From NCBI GenBank assembly GCA_037954235.1, contig JBBMOA010000009.1:25818126-25882125 (forward strand): a stretch of DNA of 64,000 bases. Direction: 5' to 3'. The position numbers were made by a program, and so were the translations under genes. Source of the DNA: Aulostomus chinensis (lineage: Eukaryota > Chordata > Actinopteri > Syngnathiformes > Aulostomidae). Positions 44,431-55,620 of this stretch are shown here, one piece after another. The notes under the pieces were generated by a model. It saw only the letters and a program-made list of their open reading frames with translations. It ran no database searches and was not told where the DNA came from. Position 1 is the stretch's first letter, and each line of letters starts with the position of its first letter.

Positions 44431-47100
44431 AGGAATACCACAGTAAAAACTCTGCCCTTCACTCCCATATTGTCCTCATGTCACATCAGCACAAACAGGT
44501 GGAGCAGGAATACTCAGGTATGAGGAACACCAGCTATACTTGTTTACTTCATGCATACAAATAATTTTCCCAAAAAAGTGAATGAAATACACATTCCTGT
44601 TAAAAATAACAACATTATTTGGGCCTTGCCGGCTCCCCAACTAAGATAAACGGCTCATTTTAAGCTAGAGACAACCCAACAATTCTGTGTTAAAGGTGAT
44701 TATAAACTAAACTTTACATTCAATTTCTGGCAATAATCCATCCAAAACTCTACACACTTCACCTGTAACTGTCCAATATCTTGACATAGAGTGAATTCAA
44801 ACTGTACCATTAAACTTGATCAATGTTTGACACATAATCAAATTCAGTTATGGGTCACAAACTGATGCAGGGACAGAGAAGTTAAAAGGAACAGATCAGA
44901 AGATGAACAGCTGCTGCATGCTGGTTGTTTTAATTTCAGTAAAGCTCCTAAGCCTGGAAACACATTTTCTAAAAGCACTTTCTCTCCATGCTGTCGGCAG
45001 GGCCTGTTCCCCTGAGCTCCCGGAGCTCATGAGTAGGACCACATCTGACCCCCATCAGTGGAGAACCACCCAGGTGGATCCACCGCCGACACATGGAATA
45101 GCCATTCCAGCAGCTGAGGTGGGGTCCAAAGCACCGTGTGTCAAGGGCCTATAAATCAGGCCAAACAGCGCCTGACACACACAGGAAGGAGGCGCGCCAC
45201 ACCGCAGGCGGAAGCGGTGCATAGGAAGGCCAGAGACCACAGCCTGGCTAGAACTGGTATAATGCCTACAGCCAGAACCAGGCAAGCAAACACACGGCAG
45301 ACATGCACAAAAACACATGCCAGCTGCCTCACCAATGACGATGGCAAACTCTAGAATGATAGTTTACCTTTTGGGAAAGGGAAGCTGTGACAACTGGATG
45401 GAATGTGGTGAATTAGTAGGCTTGAGAATGGGGAACCAAATCAGATTTTTTACACTCAAAAATAAAGAGGATGAAATCCACAAAGCTGCTTCTTACTGTA
45501 ACAGTGAAAAATGAAATCAGAAGCAAGAAATAAAACATTTTAACTTGAAAATAATTTCACTTCCTGCATGATACACTGAACAGTGGCACTGAAATTAATC
45601 ATGAGTTGCTGACATTTATGTATAGAAAGTTGTTTCCAGGAAGAGGAAGACTCTTTGATTCTGTCTTCATCCAACCAGCCTTCCCCACATCGACATGTCT
45701 GGATGGAAAACCTTGTTTATTCATGCGTTGGCGCTGGAGGTTGCACCATCGGGAGAGCCCTGGTGAAACCCGTCATAAAGGGGACACCCATGCCCACTCC
45801 TACACCCACTCCCTGTCTTTGATCGTGACTCATTCTCGGTGGCTCATCCCAGAGGGGTTCCCCAAACTCGTGCGATGATGAAACTTCAACTTTCACATCA
45901 GTGTCAACTCAGAACAGATCTTTCCATCAGCCTTTCTGTCTCTTCCGTGAAAATGTTTCATGTGATGGGGAAATGTTTCTAACCCTTTTTTTTTAACCTT
46001 GTTTAACCTTTTCTCTTCACTATCTTCTTTTGCAACCGAGTGGAAGAGTGCTGTTTCTGCTAAATGACAAACCCACGCCTGCTCTTAGACTTGGTTGATA
46101 TAACTGTCTACGTTAGCAGTTGCCTTTCCATTATTCCGAATCAAAAGACTTGCACATAAGAGGAGTTGTCAAGAGTTTTTTTTTTCAGGTTAAGAGGAGA
46201 TGTGTACCATGGATTTTGACCATTTGTGTATGTACTTTGTCATTGTTTAAAATTTGATCTTATTTTTATAAAATAAATATAGCGAGCAATGCTATCACTT
46301 TCATTTCACTTGTAATCTGCCTCATAGTCTTCTGCTTCAGTCGTCTGGGTTTCCCAGAAGGCCTCTGAACAACCTCCGCCTCTGTGAATTTAATAGATTC
46401 AGTTCATATTTACAAGTAACACAAGCAGAGTTCCTTATTCCAGTTGAGGGACAGCAAGACTGAATGACGGCCCATGCTGTCACTTCCAAGAATCTCCCTG
46501 GGCCAACATCAATATCCAATATCTTTAAAACTCAGTAAAATCAATCGATAAAATATTTTTCTTTCTTTAAACAGGAAAATGTGCTAGTTTCAAAGTACCT
46601 GTGCAGTTTCAATATTCTGCAGTAACTTAGTAATAGTTACTTCATTAATTGACTTTGCTAAGTAACTCAAATGCAGATGGTCTTGTATATTTATGGTAGT
46701 ATTGTGGTAGGGTGGTAAACTCTGGTAGTTATGTGAACATTCTTACGTACGATGACTGGCATTTTTGTGATTAATTATTATTTCAACTGAAAATAAAATT
46801 TCACACGACTACTACTAACAGGTTATAAATTAATTTTCAAATATTTCTTTCCAAAGCCAAAAAGTCGGCGATATCTGATTTACAGTGCTACCAGAGAGCA
46901 GGACAGAATATGATCCTACTCCAAAACTGTTGGTAGTTTATCTCCCACATGTTTCAGTGTTAATGGTGATGAATCCTATAGAAATCATGTCCTGAAGTTC
47001 CCCTTTAGGGTTTAAGAAGGGTTATCAAGGTTTAGCTAACACATTTCACCAGGTTTTCATTGAGAAAACAAACTATGAAATCGTAAACACAAAAAAAATA
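44431..47100. other. Upstream intergenic region, no recognised gene
   Basis: AT-rich with a GC-rich island at 44980-45270 that contains the palindrome-like GGCCTATAAATCAGGCC. A poly(A) signal-like AATAAA with U-rich context sits at 46271-46276 on the plus strand. No protein family is recognisable. Confidence 0.45.
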
Positions 47101-47159
47101 TCACTCCAGTTCATTCCCGGGATTTCTGAGATCACTCCAGCAAATTATAAAGACTGTTT

Positions 47160-47560
47160 ATCAAAACGCCTGGGAGAAGTCTGACATCCTGTCTGTGTTT
47201 GCGTCCATTCCCTCCCCTAGTCGACCTTCGGTTACCCCCCTGACGCGGCCCCCGCCTCTGCGCCGTTGTTGGCAGCGGCCCGGAGCCGCAACGCTGCCGG
47301 CGGGGGAGAGAGGTAATAAATAACCCGGGGAGAGGAGCGGAGACCGCCGGGCGGTGCACAGTCTGACCTGACAAATACTCACTGGAAAACCATCAGAGAG
47401 CGAGAGCCCACCCCTAGCGCTTGGAGCCAGCCTTTCAGACATGAGCTGCAAAATATATAGGCCTGGCCTGCTGGAAAAAAAGAAAGGAAGACAGACAGAA
47501 GCGTCTCGTCTCTCTCTCCCCCTCTACACCCAGACACCGCCGGAGACACGGCGAGAGTAA
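47160..47560 (-). promoter_or_regulatory. CpG-rich island, possible distal promoter/first exon of samd11
   Basis: 47210-47360 is the most CpG-dense part of the upstream region (GACGCGGCCCCCGCC, GCCGTTGTTGGCAGCGGCCC, ACCGCCGGGCGG). On the samd11 strand it is led by a splice donor match TTTTCCA|GTGAGTATT with the G of GT at 47382. Mammalian SAMD11 has a non-coding first exon (recalled), so this could be its counterpart 6 kb upstream. No acceptor was assigned. Confidence 0.35.
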
Positions 47561-48689
47561 TTAACTATTTAAAGCAGAGTTTGAATTTCCTTTTAAAACC
47601 TACTTAGTATGCTTTGTCCACTTCTCCCACAGAAACACAGTCGATTATAAACACGCTGAAGGAAAGGAGAGAAAAGAAACTTATTTTTGCTCGAGGTGCC
47701 CAATTAGAGTACATTTAATCCTCCGTGTGTGGATTTCAGTAAAATATGACTTTCCATTTTCTGGAGTTAGTCACCAGTGAAAATCTAGTTTATAGCAATA
47801 CTTAAAAGAGCAGAGTATAGTAGGCTTGTTAAAGGGATTTTTGGCAGAACACGAACTCAAGATCACCTAGAAAAATAATTTATACCTGCATGCTAATCGG
47901 TCAGGTGCTCTTCATGATGTGTAACAACACCTCTGTACAGGATGAGCTCTGGCTCTGGTGGCCAAAGCACGTAATTACAAGCATGGCGTCTGTCACTTGA
48001 ATCCTTGTGACCAAAAAAAAAAAAGACTTTGTCCCACGAACTTAAACACCTTGGTCTCTAAACAAACTATCAGAGTATTTTGCGCTCTTCTTTATTAGTA
48101 CAACTAAGCCTGATAGAGAATACATCTGCACAACAGTCTCGAGAGCTGACTGGCGAAACTGGGCGTCTGATCGAGATGGCCGCAGCATCAATGGACATCA
48201 ACACAGAATCGAAGAAGACAGCCAGGTCACAAAAACAGACTGAGGGAGAGTCGAATCCCTGTACCAGACTGCCTTCAGAAAACAGCCATTTTTAAGGTTC
48301 TTCGCTTGTCGTCTCGCAGACAGACCCGACAAAGCATGAATCAATGCATAGCACTAAAGCACAGCAGCTCCTGGGGATGGCGGAGAAGGTCAAGGCTGTG
48401 CCTATGACGGCGTTTGGTTTTACGAGACATCTGGGACTTCCAAAAGTACAACAGCAGAAATGATTATAGCATGGTTGATGAAGGAAAGAAACATCTACAC
48501 AGATGTGTTGAGCCCCTGCTCCTCTCCTATTTAACAGACAAGAGGAGTGAAAATTCCCAAGTTGTCACTTAACAAAAACCGTGTGCAACCATGATGGGAG
48601 TCCAGACTCCATGGGCATTCCATAGAATTATAGGTTATTTCCTTGGGATCCGTTAGGTTTTCCTGATTCTGAATAAGTGATTGATGGTG
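47561..48689. other. Upstream intergenic region, no recognised gene
   Basis: Begins with AGTAATTAACTATTTAAAGC and other AT-rich words, then mixed sequence. A 71-codon frame at 48080-48295 shows no family resemblance. Confidence 0.4.
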
Positions 48690-48930
48690 CTGACAAAAAC
48701 AAAAGGCTGTGAGAAATTTGGGAGCCTAGAGTGGCGGACTACCAACTCAAGGGTCACTGGTTTGATCCTCACTTCACCCAGTGACCATGTCCAAGTATTC
48801 TTGAGCAAGATACTGGACCTTTTAATTGCTCCTGAAGACCCTTCGACGGACAGGCAAACCGTCCGGGGTGAACCCCGCTTCTCGCCCAATGTCAGCTGGG
48901 ATAGGCTCCAGAAAATGGATGGAAGGAATT
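48690..48930 (+). mobile_element. tRNA-derived SINE with L2-type 3' tail, copy 2
   Basis: The head has CTAGAGTGGCGGACTACC and B box GGTTTGATCC (48759-48768), the middle CAGTGACCATGTCCAAGTAT and GAGCAAGATACTGGACC, and the tail GGGGTGAACCCCGCTTCTCG, CCCAATGTCAGCTGGGATAG and GCTCCAG. Word order equals copy 1 at 42.5 kb, on the opposite strand. Confidence 0.8.
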
Positions 48931-50551
48931 TTGGGAGCCCAAGATTGAGAAATTCCATTTCATAAACTAAATAACCTACAAGCCACCCAATGAACCAAAA
49001 GTTACATTTACTGAAATTAGATGAACACCAGAAAGACCAGAGGAAGCGACGGTGTGGAAATGTGTGGGAGGGAATGAGATGCTACGAAGCAGACCGGTCA
49101 CAGCTGTTGCAGTCTGCTTGATGCGACACATAGTTCCATTTCTAGGGAGGTGCACGTCAGACTACACTGTAAACCACAGTGCTGATTCAATGCAAAAATA
49201 TCAATCAAGCTTTAGCACGGGGGGGGGGGGGTTCTTGCCAAAGGGTTCAAACTGGAGTAAAGGCCTTCAAATCACTTTCCCACCACCCCAATTCTACTGG
49301 AGGTGATTGTAACAGCATTAAAACATTACATTTAAGAGTTGAAAAGCAACAAAAGATGCTATTGATAAAGTAAGTAAGTAAATTTAAAAAAAAAACAAAA
49401 AACAATCTTCCACAAGCCAGACCTGCTCCACTGCTATTCAAAACCAACATAAAGGAGACACAACTTCCTGTATTGGTAAGAGGCACTTAACTTCCAACTG
49501 GGTGGTTTAGAAATGCCACAATGCTGAAATAAGATATCTGATGATATTGGGAAAAGTCATGTCACCACCTATACATTACACTAGATTCAAATTCACTTTC
49601 ATACATTTCAACTTCCTCTGACCTTCACGTAATTTCTCATTTCAGTGCAATTGCCAAAAAACAAATTGCCATGGGATGGACTGACACGTTTTGGTACACT
49701 GATTTGGATCTTGTCCTCTGCCCGCTTGTGGATGTTTCAGAGTTCCAGTTGTAACTCCAGAGCTCAACGCTGAATGTAACTGTCTTAAGTTGATTACTGT
49801 GGAATTTAATAACAGCTCACGATGGCTATGAGTGTACTACGTTAACGGAACAGAACAAGAACATCACATAAGGGAAAATTGGCATTTCAATAGCCTCCAT
49901 CTGGTGCTCGAGCTAAACACCACATCATATTTCAAAACCTTTTATATGTGTCTCTAATTGCTCACCAGGCATTGTTCCTGGCCCCAGTGGGCAGTCTCCC
50001 AACAGCAGCAACCACACCAGCCCTTGTTTCAATTGGGTGTAAAATAAATTTCCCCTTCATTTTGGGTTTCAAAACATTTTTAACAGTGATGTGACCTTGG
50101 AAGCGCAGACACCTCAGTGCTATTTCTGTGGTGTAACGGAGGCCTTAAGCAAAATGTTCACCCAAATGCTCTCTTTTAGAACGGAACTAGTGTGGGACCA
50201 ACACAGTCTTGTAACTCCAGAATTTCAGAGTTGGCAAGCAGCAGAGTAACATTAGACCCTGGAGGGGGCTGGGGGGAGGGGGGTGTTATGCTGTCGTGCC
50301 GGCGCCCTGAGCCTCCCCCGGCGGATCTGGGGGGTCAGGCGGCTGTCTGTGATCCCACACAGCGACTCTTCCACATGGGATTTATTTTCTTGCTGGATGG
50401 GCAGGCAGGCGGCCCATGAGGATTCTCATTTTAGACCAGCGTCTGTAGCTGTCAACGCCAGCCGACAGAGGCGAGCGGACACCCGACCCCGAGTATCCTC
50501 CCTCAACACTCCTCTTTGGACTCTCCCCCTCCTCCTATGCACTGTTCATAC

Positions 50552-50584
50552 ACACACACACACACACACACATACACACACGCA
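50552..50584. repeat. (AC)n microsatellite
   Basis: About 15 AC units with one T interruption. Confidence 0.92.
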
Positions 50585-50999
50585 CAAGATTTGACTGCCT
50601 CTAAGTGAGTCATTAGTGAATTTTCATTTAAACTATCATATGAAAGATACCATAAAAATGGTTAAATGATAGTTTATGAAATTTCTGTTTTTAAAAACCT
50701 TTTGCATCTCTGGAGTCCCTATCTTTGATAATAAAGCTCTGTGGCGAACTCAAAGCTTCACAAGCATCGAGGCAGGTCTATCTAGCAAAAAATGCACAGC
50801 GTCTCTCCCCTTCCTCCCCTGTGCCGTTAATAATTTGTGCAGTAAAAGATAGCGTGCCTCTCTGAGTTTGTGGGAGTTATTGGCACAGTATTCCCCACCA
50901 TATTTGTGCGAGGCAGTGATAGGAACATAAATTATTTCTTATCTCTTCCGTAATCCATTTTTCAAAGGGCTCACTCTGTGTTTGAAGGGTAGCAGCGCC

Positions 51000-51200
51000 A
51001 ACAGCTAGAGCCCAGATAGTCGGCTACATTAGCCTTCAAGAGATCCGAGTTAGTGATTTCAAACAATGAAATAAGAGCAGAACTCATTGATATGGGCAGT
51101 GCCTTATAGGCCACTAATATAATACCAAATTAGGCCCCTGGAATCCAACAACAGATCAAGACAATGGCCAGCATTACCGCCACTATAAAGGCAGTTGCTT
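51000..51200. promoter_or_regulatory. Candidate upstream regulatory segment
   Basis: Repeat-free sequence with ACATTAGCCTTCAAGAGATC, CTCATTGATATGGGC, CCACTAATATAATACC, AAATTAGGCCCCTGG and CAATGGCCAGCATTACC. The composition resembles vertebrate non-coding conserved elements. Conservation was not tested. Confidence 0.27.
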
Positions 51201-52179
51201 TTCTAAGACAGCAAAGCATGTAATTAAGGAAAATGACAACAAAATATAGTGATAGTGATTTAACGTGAAAGTATCGCTGCATGATGGTATTTTAGTCAAA
51301 CTATGCCTTCAAATTATAATATTTCAATTGCTTATTTCCACATATGGACATCTGGTGTCCATAATGTTGAATATCATGATGATCCAAATACCTGCTGAGT
51401 AGCCAGAGATGAGAGGTTAATTTAGTCTGGATTTCACTAGTTGTGAATGGAACATGGAACACTAAAGAGATACCTGCAGATTTAGTAATAGCCTGTTAGC
51501 TCACTAATAATCCATAAACTTGTTTTTGCTAGCACAGCATCCATGGTCTATCTGATAGGCAGTTTGCTTTGCAGCAAACGCTTAACTTATTCAAGTACTC
51601 TAGGTAAAATCCATACCAAAAATAAACAGAGAGGAGGAGCTTCACAAACGTATCAGGGACCACAGACGATCCCTTGGGAATCAATCGAGTTCCAGTGTGT
51701 TATATGGACTTGTGGACTTCAGGCATCCACACGTGTAAATGAGGCGTAAAGGCACACCAATGCCTTCGGAAGATGGAAACATAGAAAAAAGTCCTTGTGA
51801 ACACACAAGACACTTTTCCCTAACAAGACAGCTTGGATATAACACGGGTCAGGAGTTCTATCTCACTGTTGAAACCACGCAAAAAAAGTTTTTTATAAAC
51901 CTGAAAAAGTCACCTTGGCCTGGCCAGCTGTACGTCCAATTTTCTAGATATTCAAACTACAGTCATCTTTGGAAACACAAGGGTTGTCAGCTATCACTCT
52001 CAGGAATTTAGATATATTCCGGAGTTTAGGCTGATCTGCACATACAAAATGACGAACGATAAATATCAAAACCTCCTCTGCAAAGCATTAATGTCTGCTT
52101 GCAAAGAATAAACCTGAGCTCTCCCAGCTACTATTGATTTTTTCCTCTCTGTGTGATGTGAAACCAGCAATCAGCACTG

Positions 52180-52330
52180 CGGTTCGAAATAGCCTGAAAC
52201 TGCAGCCGAGACGTCGATGAGTCGCCAACACATTTCAATTAGCGAGCCGCCCTGGCCGATCTCTCCCCCGGGGTACAAAGCACAGAGGGTCGGGCGCAGC
52301 CAGCTCACGTCCGCAAATGGTTCTGTGTTG
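52180..52330. promoter_or_regulatory. Candidate upstream regulatory segment, CpG-rich
   Basis: CGAGACGTCGATGAGTCGCC, CATTTCAATTAGCGAGCC, CCCTGGCCGATCTC and GTCGGGCGCAGCCAGCTCAC, a GC-rich and CpG-retaining block between AT-rich flanks. ACGTC and TAATT-type cores are present. Compositional inference only. Confidence 0.25.
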
Positions 52331-53089
52331 GCTCAAATGAATCTGATAAGGCACTGAAGGAGAATTTATACATGCTGCAGCCAACTGACTTGTCCATTTC
52401 TAGATCTTTGTCCATAAAGAGCAAAAACTTTTCTATACACGCAGGTCAAACCAACTGCAGCCTCCAAAGAGTGTAGTGAGTTTGACACGAGTTGTTTCCG
52501 GTGGGAGGTGCAGGCAGACTCCACTGAGCCAGTAGCGACTCGCATAACAGGATTCTGAGATTTGAAATGATAAGTCTGTCAAGTGGGTAACATTTTATTC
52601 ATTTGATAAATCCATCCAGAATATCATTTCAATTATGAAGTGCCCATGGTGATATAATGTAATGCTAATAGTAAGAAGGAGGAGTCAAAGGTTAATGTTC
52701 TACACAGAAATTTTCAGTGGCTGCTGTTTGAAAGCTGAATGTTTGCCTATTATTTCTCTGTGCATATTCAAGTATGAAAACTGAAAAAACAACTTTCTGT
52801 CAGAACAGTTACATAGTTTTCACCGTGCTTTTTTAATTATCTGTATAAGGCAGATAAAAACATAGCATACTGTACACGGTAAATATAGACTCTTACAGAC
52901 GTGTTAAAGCAACTAGGCCAGCATGTTGACGCTCAAAGCTTTTTGGAATTTACCAAAGTATGTATACTATTGAAACCATAAAGTTCTAAAAGCTGGAATG
53001 TACTCTAATTCATAATCTTCTTAACAGATATTCCTTGATTTAAATTTAAAAAATGACAATGATATATTGTTGTATTGATATGCATTTTT

Positions 53090-53280
53090 TTTAGTTTTTA
53101 TTTAGTTAGCAGGATAACTTAAAAATTTGATTGATTTTCATTAAATTTGGATGAAGGGTGGAACTTGGCTTGTGGAACAATCGATTCAAGTTTGGAATTG
53201 ATCTGGAATTGGATCTGACGACATCATATCACCTTGGTATGCTTTCCACCAGAGCCCTGTAGTTCTTTGTTCAATTAAAA
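53090..53280 (+). mobile_element. Dispersed repeat copy B (related to 30970-31190)
   Basis: Contains TTAGTTAGCAGGATAACTTA, AAAATTTGATTGATTTTCAT and TAAATTTGGATGAAGGGTGG, the same word order as copy A on the opposite strand. No coding capacity. Confidence 0.45.
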
Positions 53281-53877
53281 ATGGCTTTGTTGAGAAACAT
53301 GTATAGACCTCTCCAAGTAAGATATTCAAAAATGTAGTGGACTGGTGCATCTACTGTAAACATGGAAGAGATTCTCAGTCCGAAAAGTAAAAAAACAACG
53401 GGTTAAAATGTTTGTCAGCTTGCTCTCTCATTCATGGCCATGTTGTTTCTTTCTCTGACAGCTCTCATCAACAACAGCAGATTGGCGCTGGCGTTGTGTG
53501 TGCATGCATGCGTGTTTGTGTGTGCGTGCTGTACATTCTCCACAGAGGAGCCAGGGGGTTGTGGTCGAGCCACGGGGCCACAGCGACAACTCCCTGCCCC
53601 CACCCTCCTCCTCCTCAGCCCCGAGTACCCCTCTGGCCTTTTGCTCCTCGCCTGGCTGGCAGCCCCGCATCAAGCAGACACACCACAGGCTCTGCCCTCC
53701 CTCTCCTCCCCCCATCCCCACCAACACATACACAGAATGTTAGCTCCAGCAACACCCCCCCCCATCCCCCCCCCCCACTCTGCACCGATCGATACAGCTC
53801 TTCGCCTTTCATCTGACCAGAGCTTTGGAGGAGCCGCACTTCCTGAAGAAAACCCAATACAGTACTCCCTCTCAGGG

Positions 53878-53880
<3 letters not shown>

Positions 53881-53920
<40 letters not shown>
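53881..53920. repeat. (TG)n microsatellite ending in GCGCGC
   Basis: About 16 TG units followed by CGCGCGTGTGCGTG. Confidence 0.94.
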
Positions 53921-53922
<2 letters not shown>

Positions 53923-54315
53923 CGTGTAAACATGTTTCAGAATAAGAATGTGAGGGTTTGAGAGGCAGAGAAGCAAATTGTGAATGCTTTAATAAATCAA
54001 GAAGGGAATGGAGAGTTGGTTTGATTACATGGCTGTTTTGTATGACAGACATACGACCAGTTGCTGGTGATGTCATACTGCGAGGATTACCATGGTTTGA
54101 TCAGTTTAATATGAGACCATCGCTCTGACCAGGAAGCCAGGATCTGAAAAAAAATCAGTTGCGCTCATTTTTAGGGCCAGTTTTTCCACTGCCCTTAATG
54201 TTGTGATGTATAAATACCTCACAGCTTCAGCAGGGGAAATAAGTTCCACCTGGTCTGACAGTTCAGTCTTGGAAGATCCTCATAAATACTTCAGAAGCAG
54301 AAGAGACAACATTCA

Positions 54316-54358
<43 letters not shown>

Positions 54359-55259
54359 GTCTCTCCTCTGCTTATCTGACAGCTTCCTGTGTTGTTGGAG
54401 GGTTGGGAGTCTTGAAGGTAGAGTCAGTCATCCTGGATCAGGCTTGTTGATATTCAAACTCAACAGCAAAACAAACCCCTCCCTTCAGTGCGTCTACAGA
54501 AGCTACGACCCCTAAGTTCATGGTCACGCATTGCCAACCACGGGCTTCCTGACCAGAAGAACATGGCGGAATGCTGAGAGTAACTATCACTATTGGCTAC
54601 AACAGTGACAAGAATTCCATCATCAGAGATACAGACAGAAACATTGCTAATAATAAATTCTAACAGAACAAGACAGGAAGTAGCACAAAAGGGTCACAAT
54701 CATACTATGGTTTCATTCAACACAAGAGCACATCAACGGGACAGAGAATTAAGAATAGAAGGTAAAATATGGCTGAAGCAAGTAAACGAATGTGAAGTAT
54801 GAGTATATTGCGCAGTAAAGTTCAGTCAACAGCATGTCCTCTCTATTGCTGGCAGATCGCTGGCTGTTAGCTCCACAGCGCTGCTATGGCTAAGTCACAA
54901 TCAGAATGCATGCAGTTCCTCGAGCCCCACTGTGAAGTAACCCTCAGTCTTTCCTTTCCCATTGTGTTGGTGAAATATCATGTTTGCCTAACATATAGCT
55001 GTGCAGGTAGTTTGTGCAGCATAGCCTTAGCTTAGCTTATAGCCTGTATGCCCCACCCCCCACCTCCTCTCTCCTGAGATAGTTGTCCAAATTGATCCTG
55101 GTGATGTGATGATCTCTGCTGGCATCTGCTTGCTGTCTGTCAATTATGCTTTAATTTTACAGTCCACAACAAACCATAGTAAAATCAGCACAAACAGTAC
55201 TGGAGAACATGCTGCCATCATCTCAGTCTTGTGGGGTAAAGATCATAGTAAATGGAAAT

Positions 55260-55620
55260 AACCAGCAACAGCTGCCAGAGGCAGATGTTGAACATCCACA
55301 TGCCAGATAACATCGGCAACAATGATCCTCAAAAGAGAACAGGCCTAGAACCCACAGAAGAGGAGACCTGGAGGGAATGAGGATGAACCAGCCACATACT
55401 ACGCTGGCGCAATATAGCATCACTAGTCAGGCCTTCAGGTGGAATCCCCAAACACAACGAGACCAAAAACAAGTCCTGTGACCCCGGAAACAGCTGGAGA
55501 GGATAACCCAGGACAGAAGACTCTAGCGAACTGGGGTCAACAGCCTATGTTCTATGAAAAAGGAGCGACAGGCATTCAAACTAGCAAGCGCTATTGGGTT
55601 GCAATTGCTGACTCCCTGTT
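55260..55620 (+). mobile_element. LINE C-terminal fragment (reverse-transcriptase tail, pseudogene)
   Basis: The plus strand reads RQMLNIHMPDNIGNNDPQKR, then TGLEPTEEE, then after frame changes ITSQAFRWNPQTQRDQK and later QDRRLWRTGVNSLCS. This follows the C-terminal pattern of a fish/invertebrate non-LTR element as I recall it (LNI.WPD.ISN..L..RT, then ITRQAL.WNPQGKR, then A.DR..WR..V..LC). Several stops show it is inactive. Clade is uncertain. Confidence 0.6.

Larger units (their letters stand above)
48931..55240. other. Upstream intergenic region, no recognised gene
   Basis: Holds an AC repeat (50552-50584), a GC-rich patch (50230-50500), candidate regulatory stretches near 51000-51200 and 52180-52330, a dispersed repeat copy (53090-53280), GT repeat (53881-53920) and CT-rich sequence (54317-54366). 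No exon was recognised on either strand. Confidence 0.45.
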
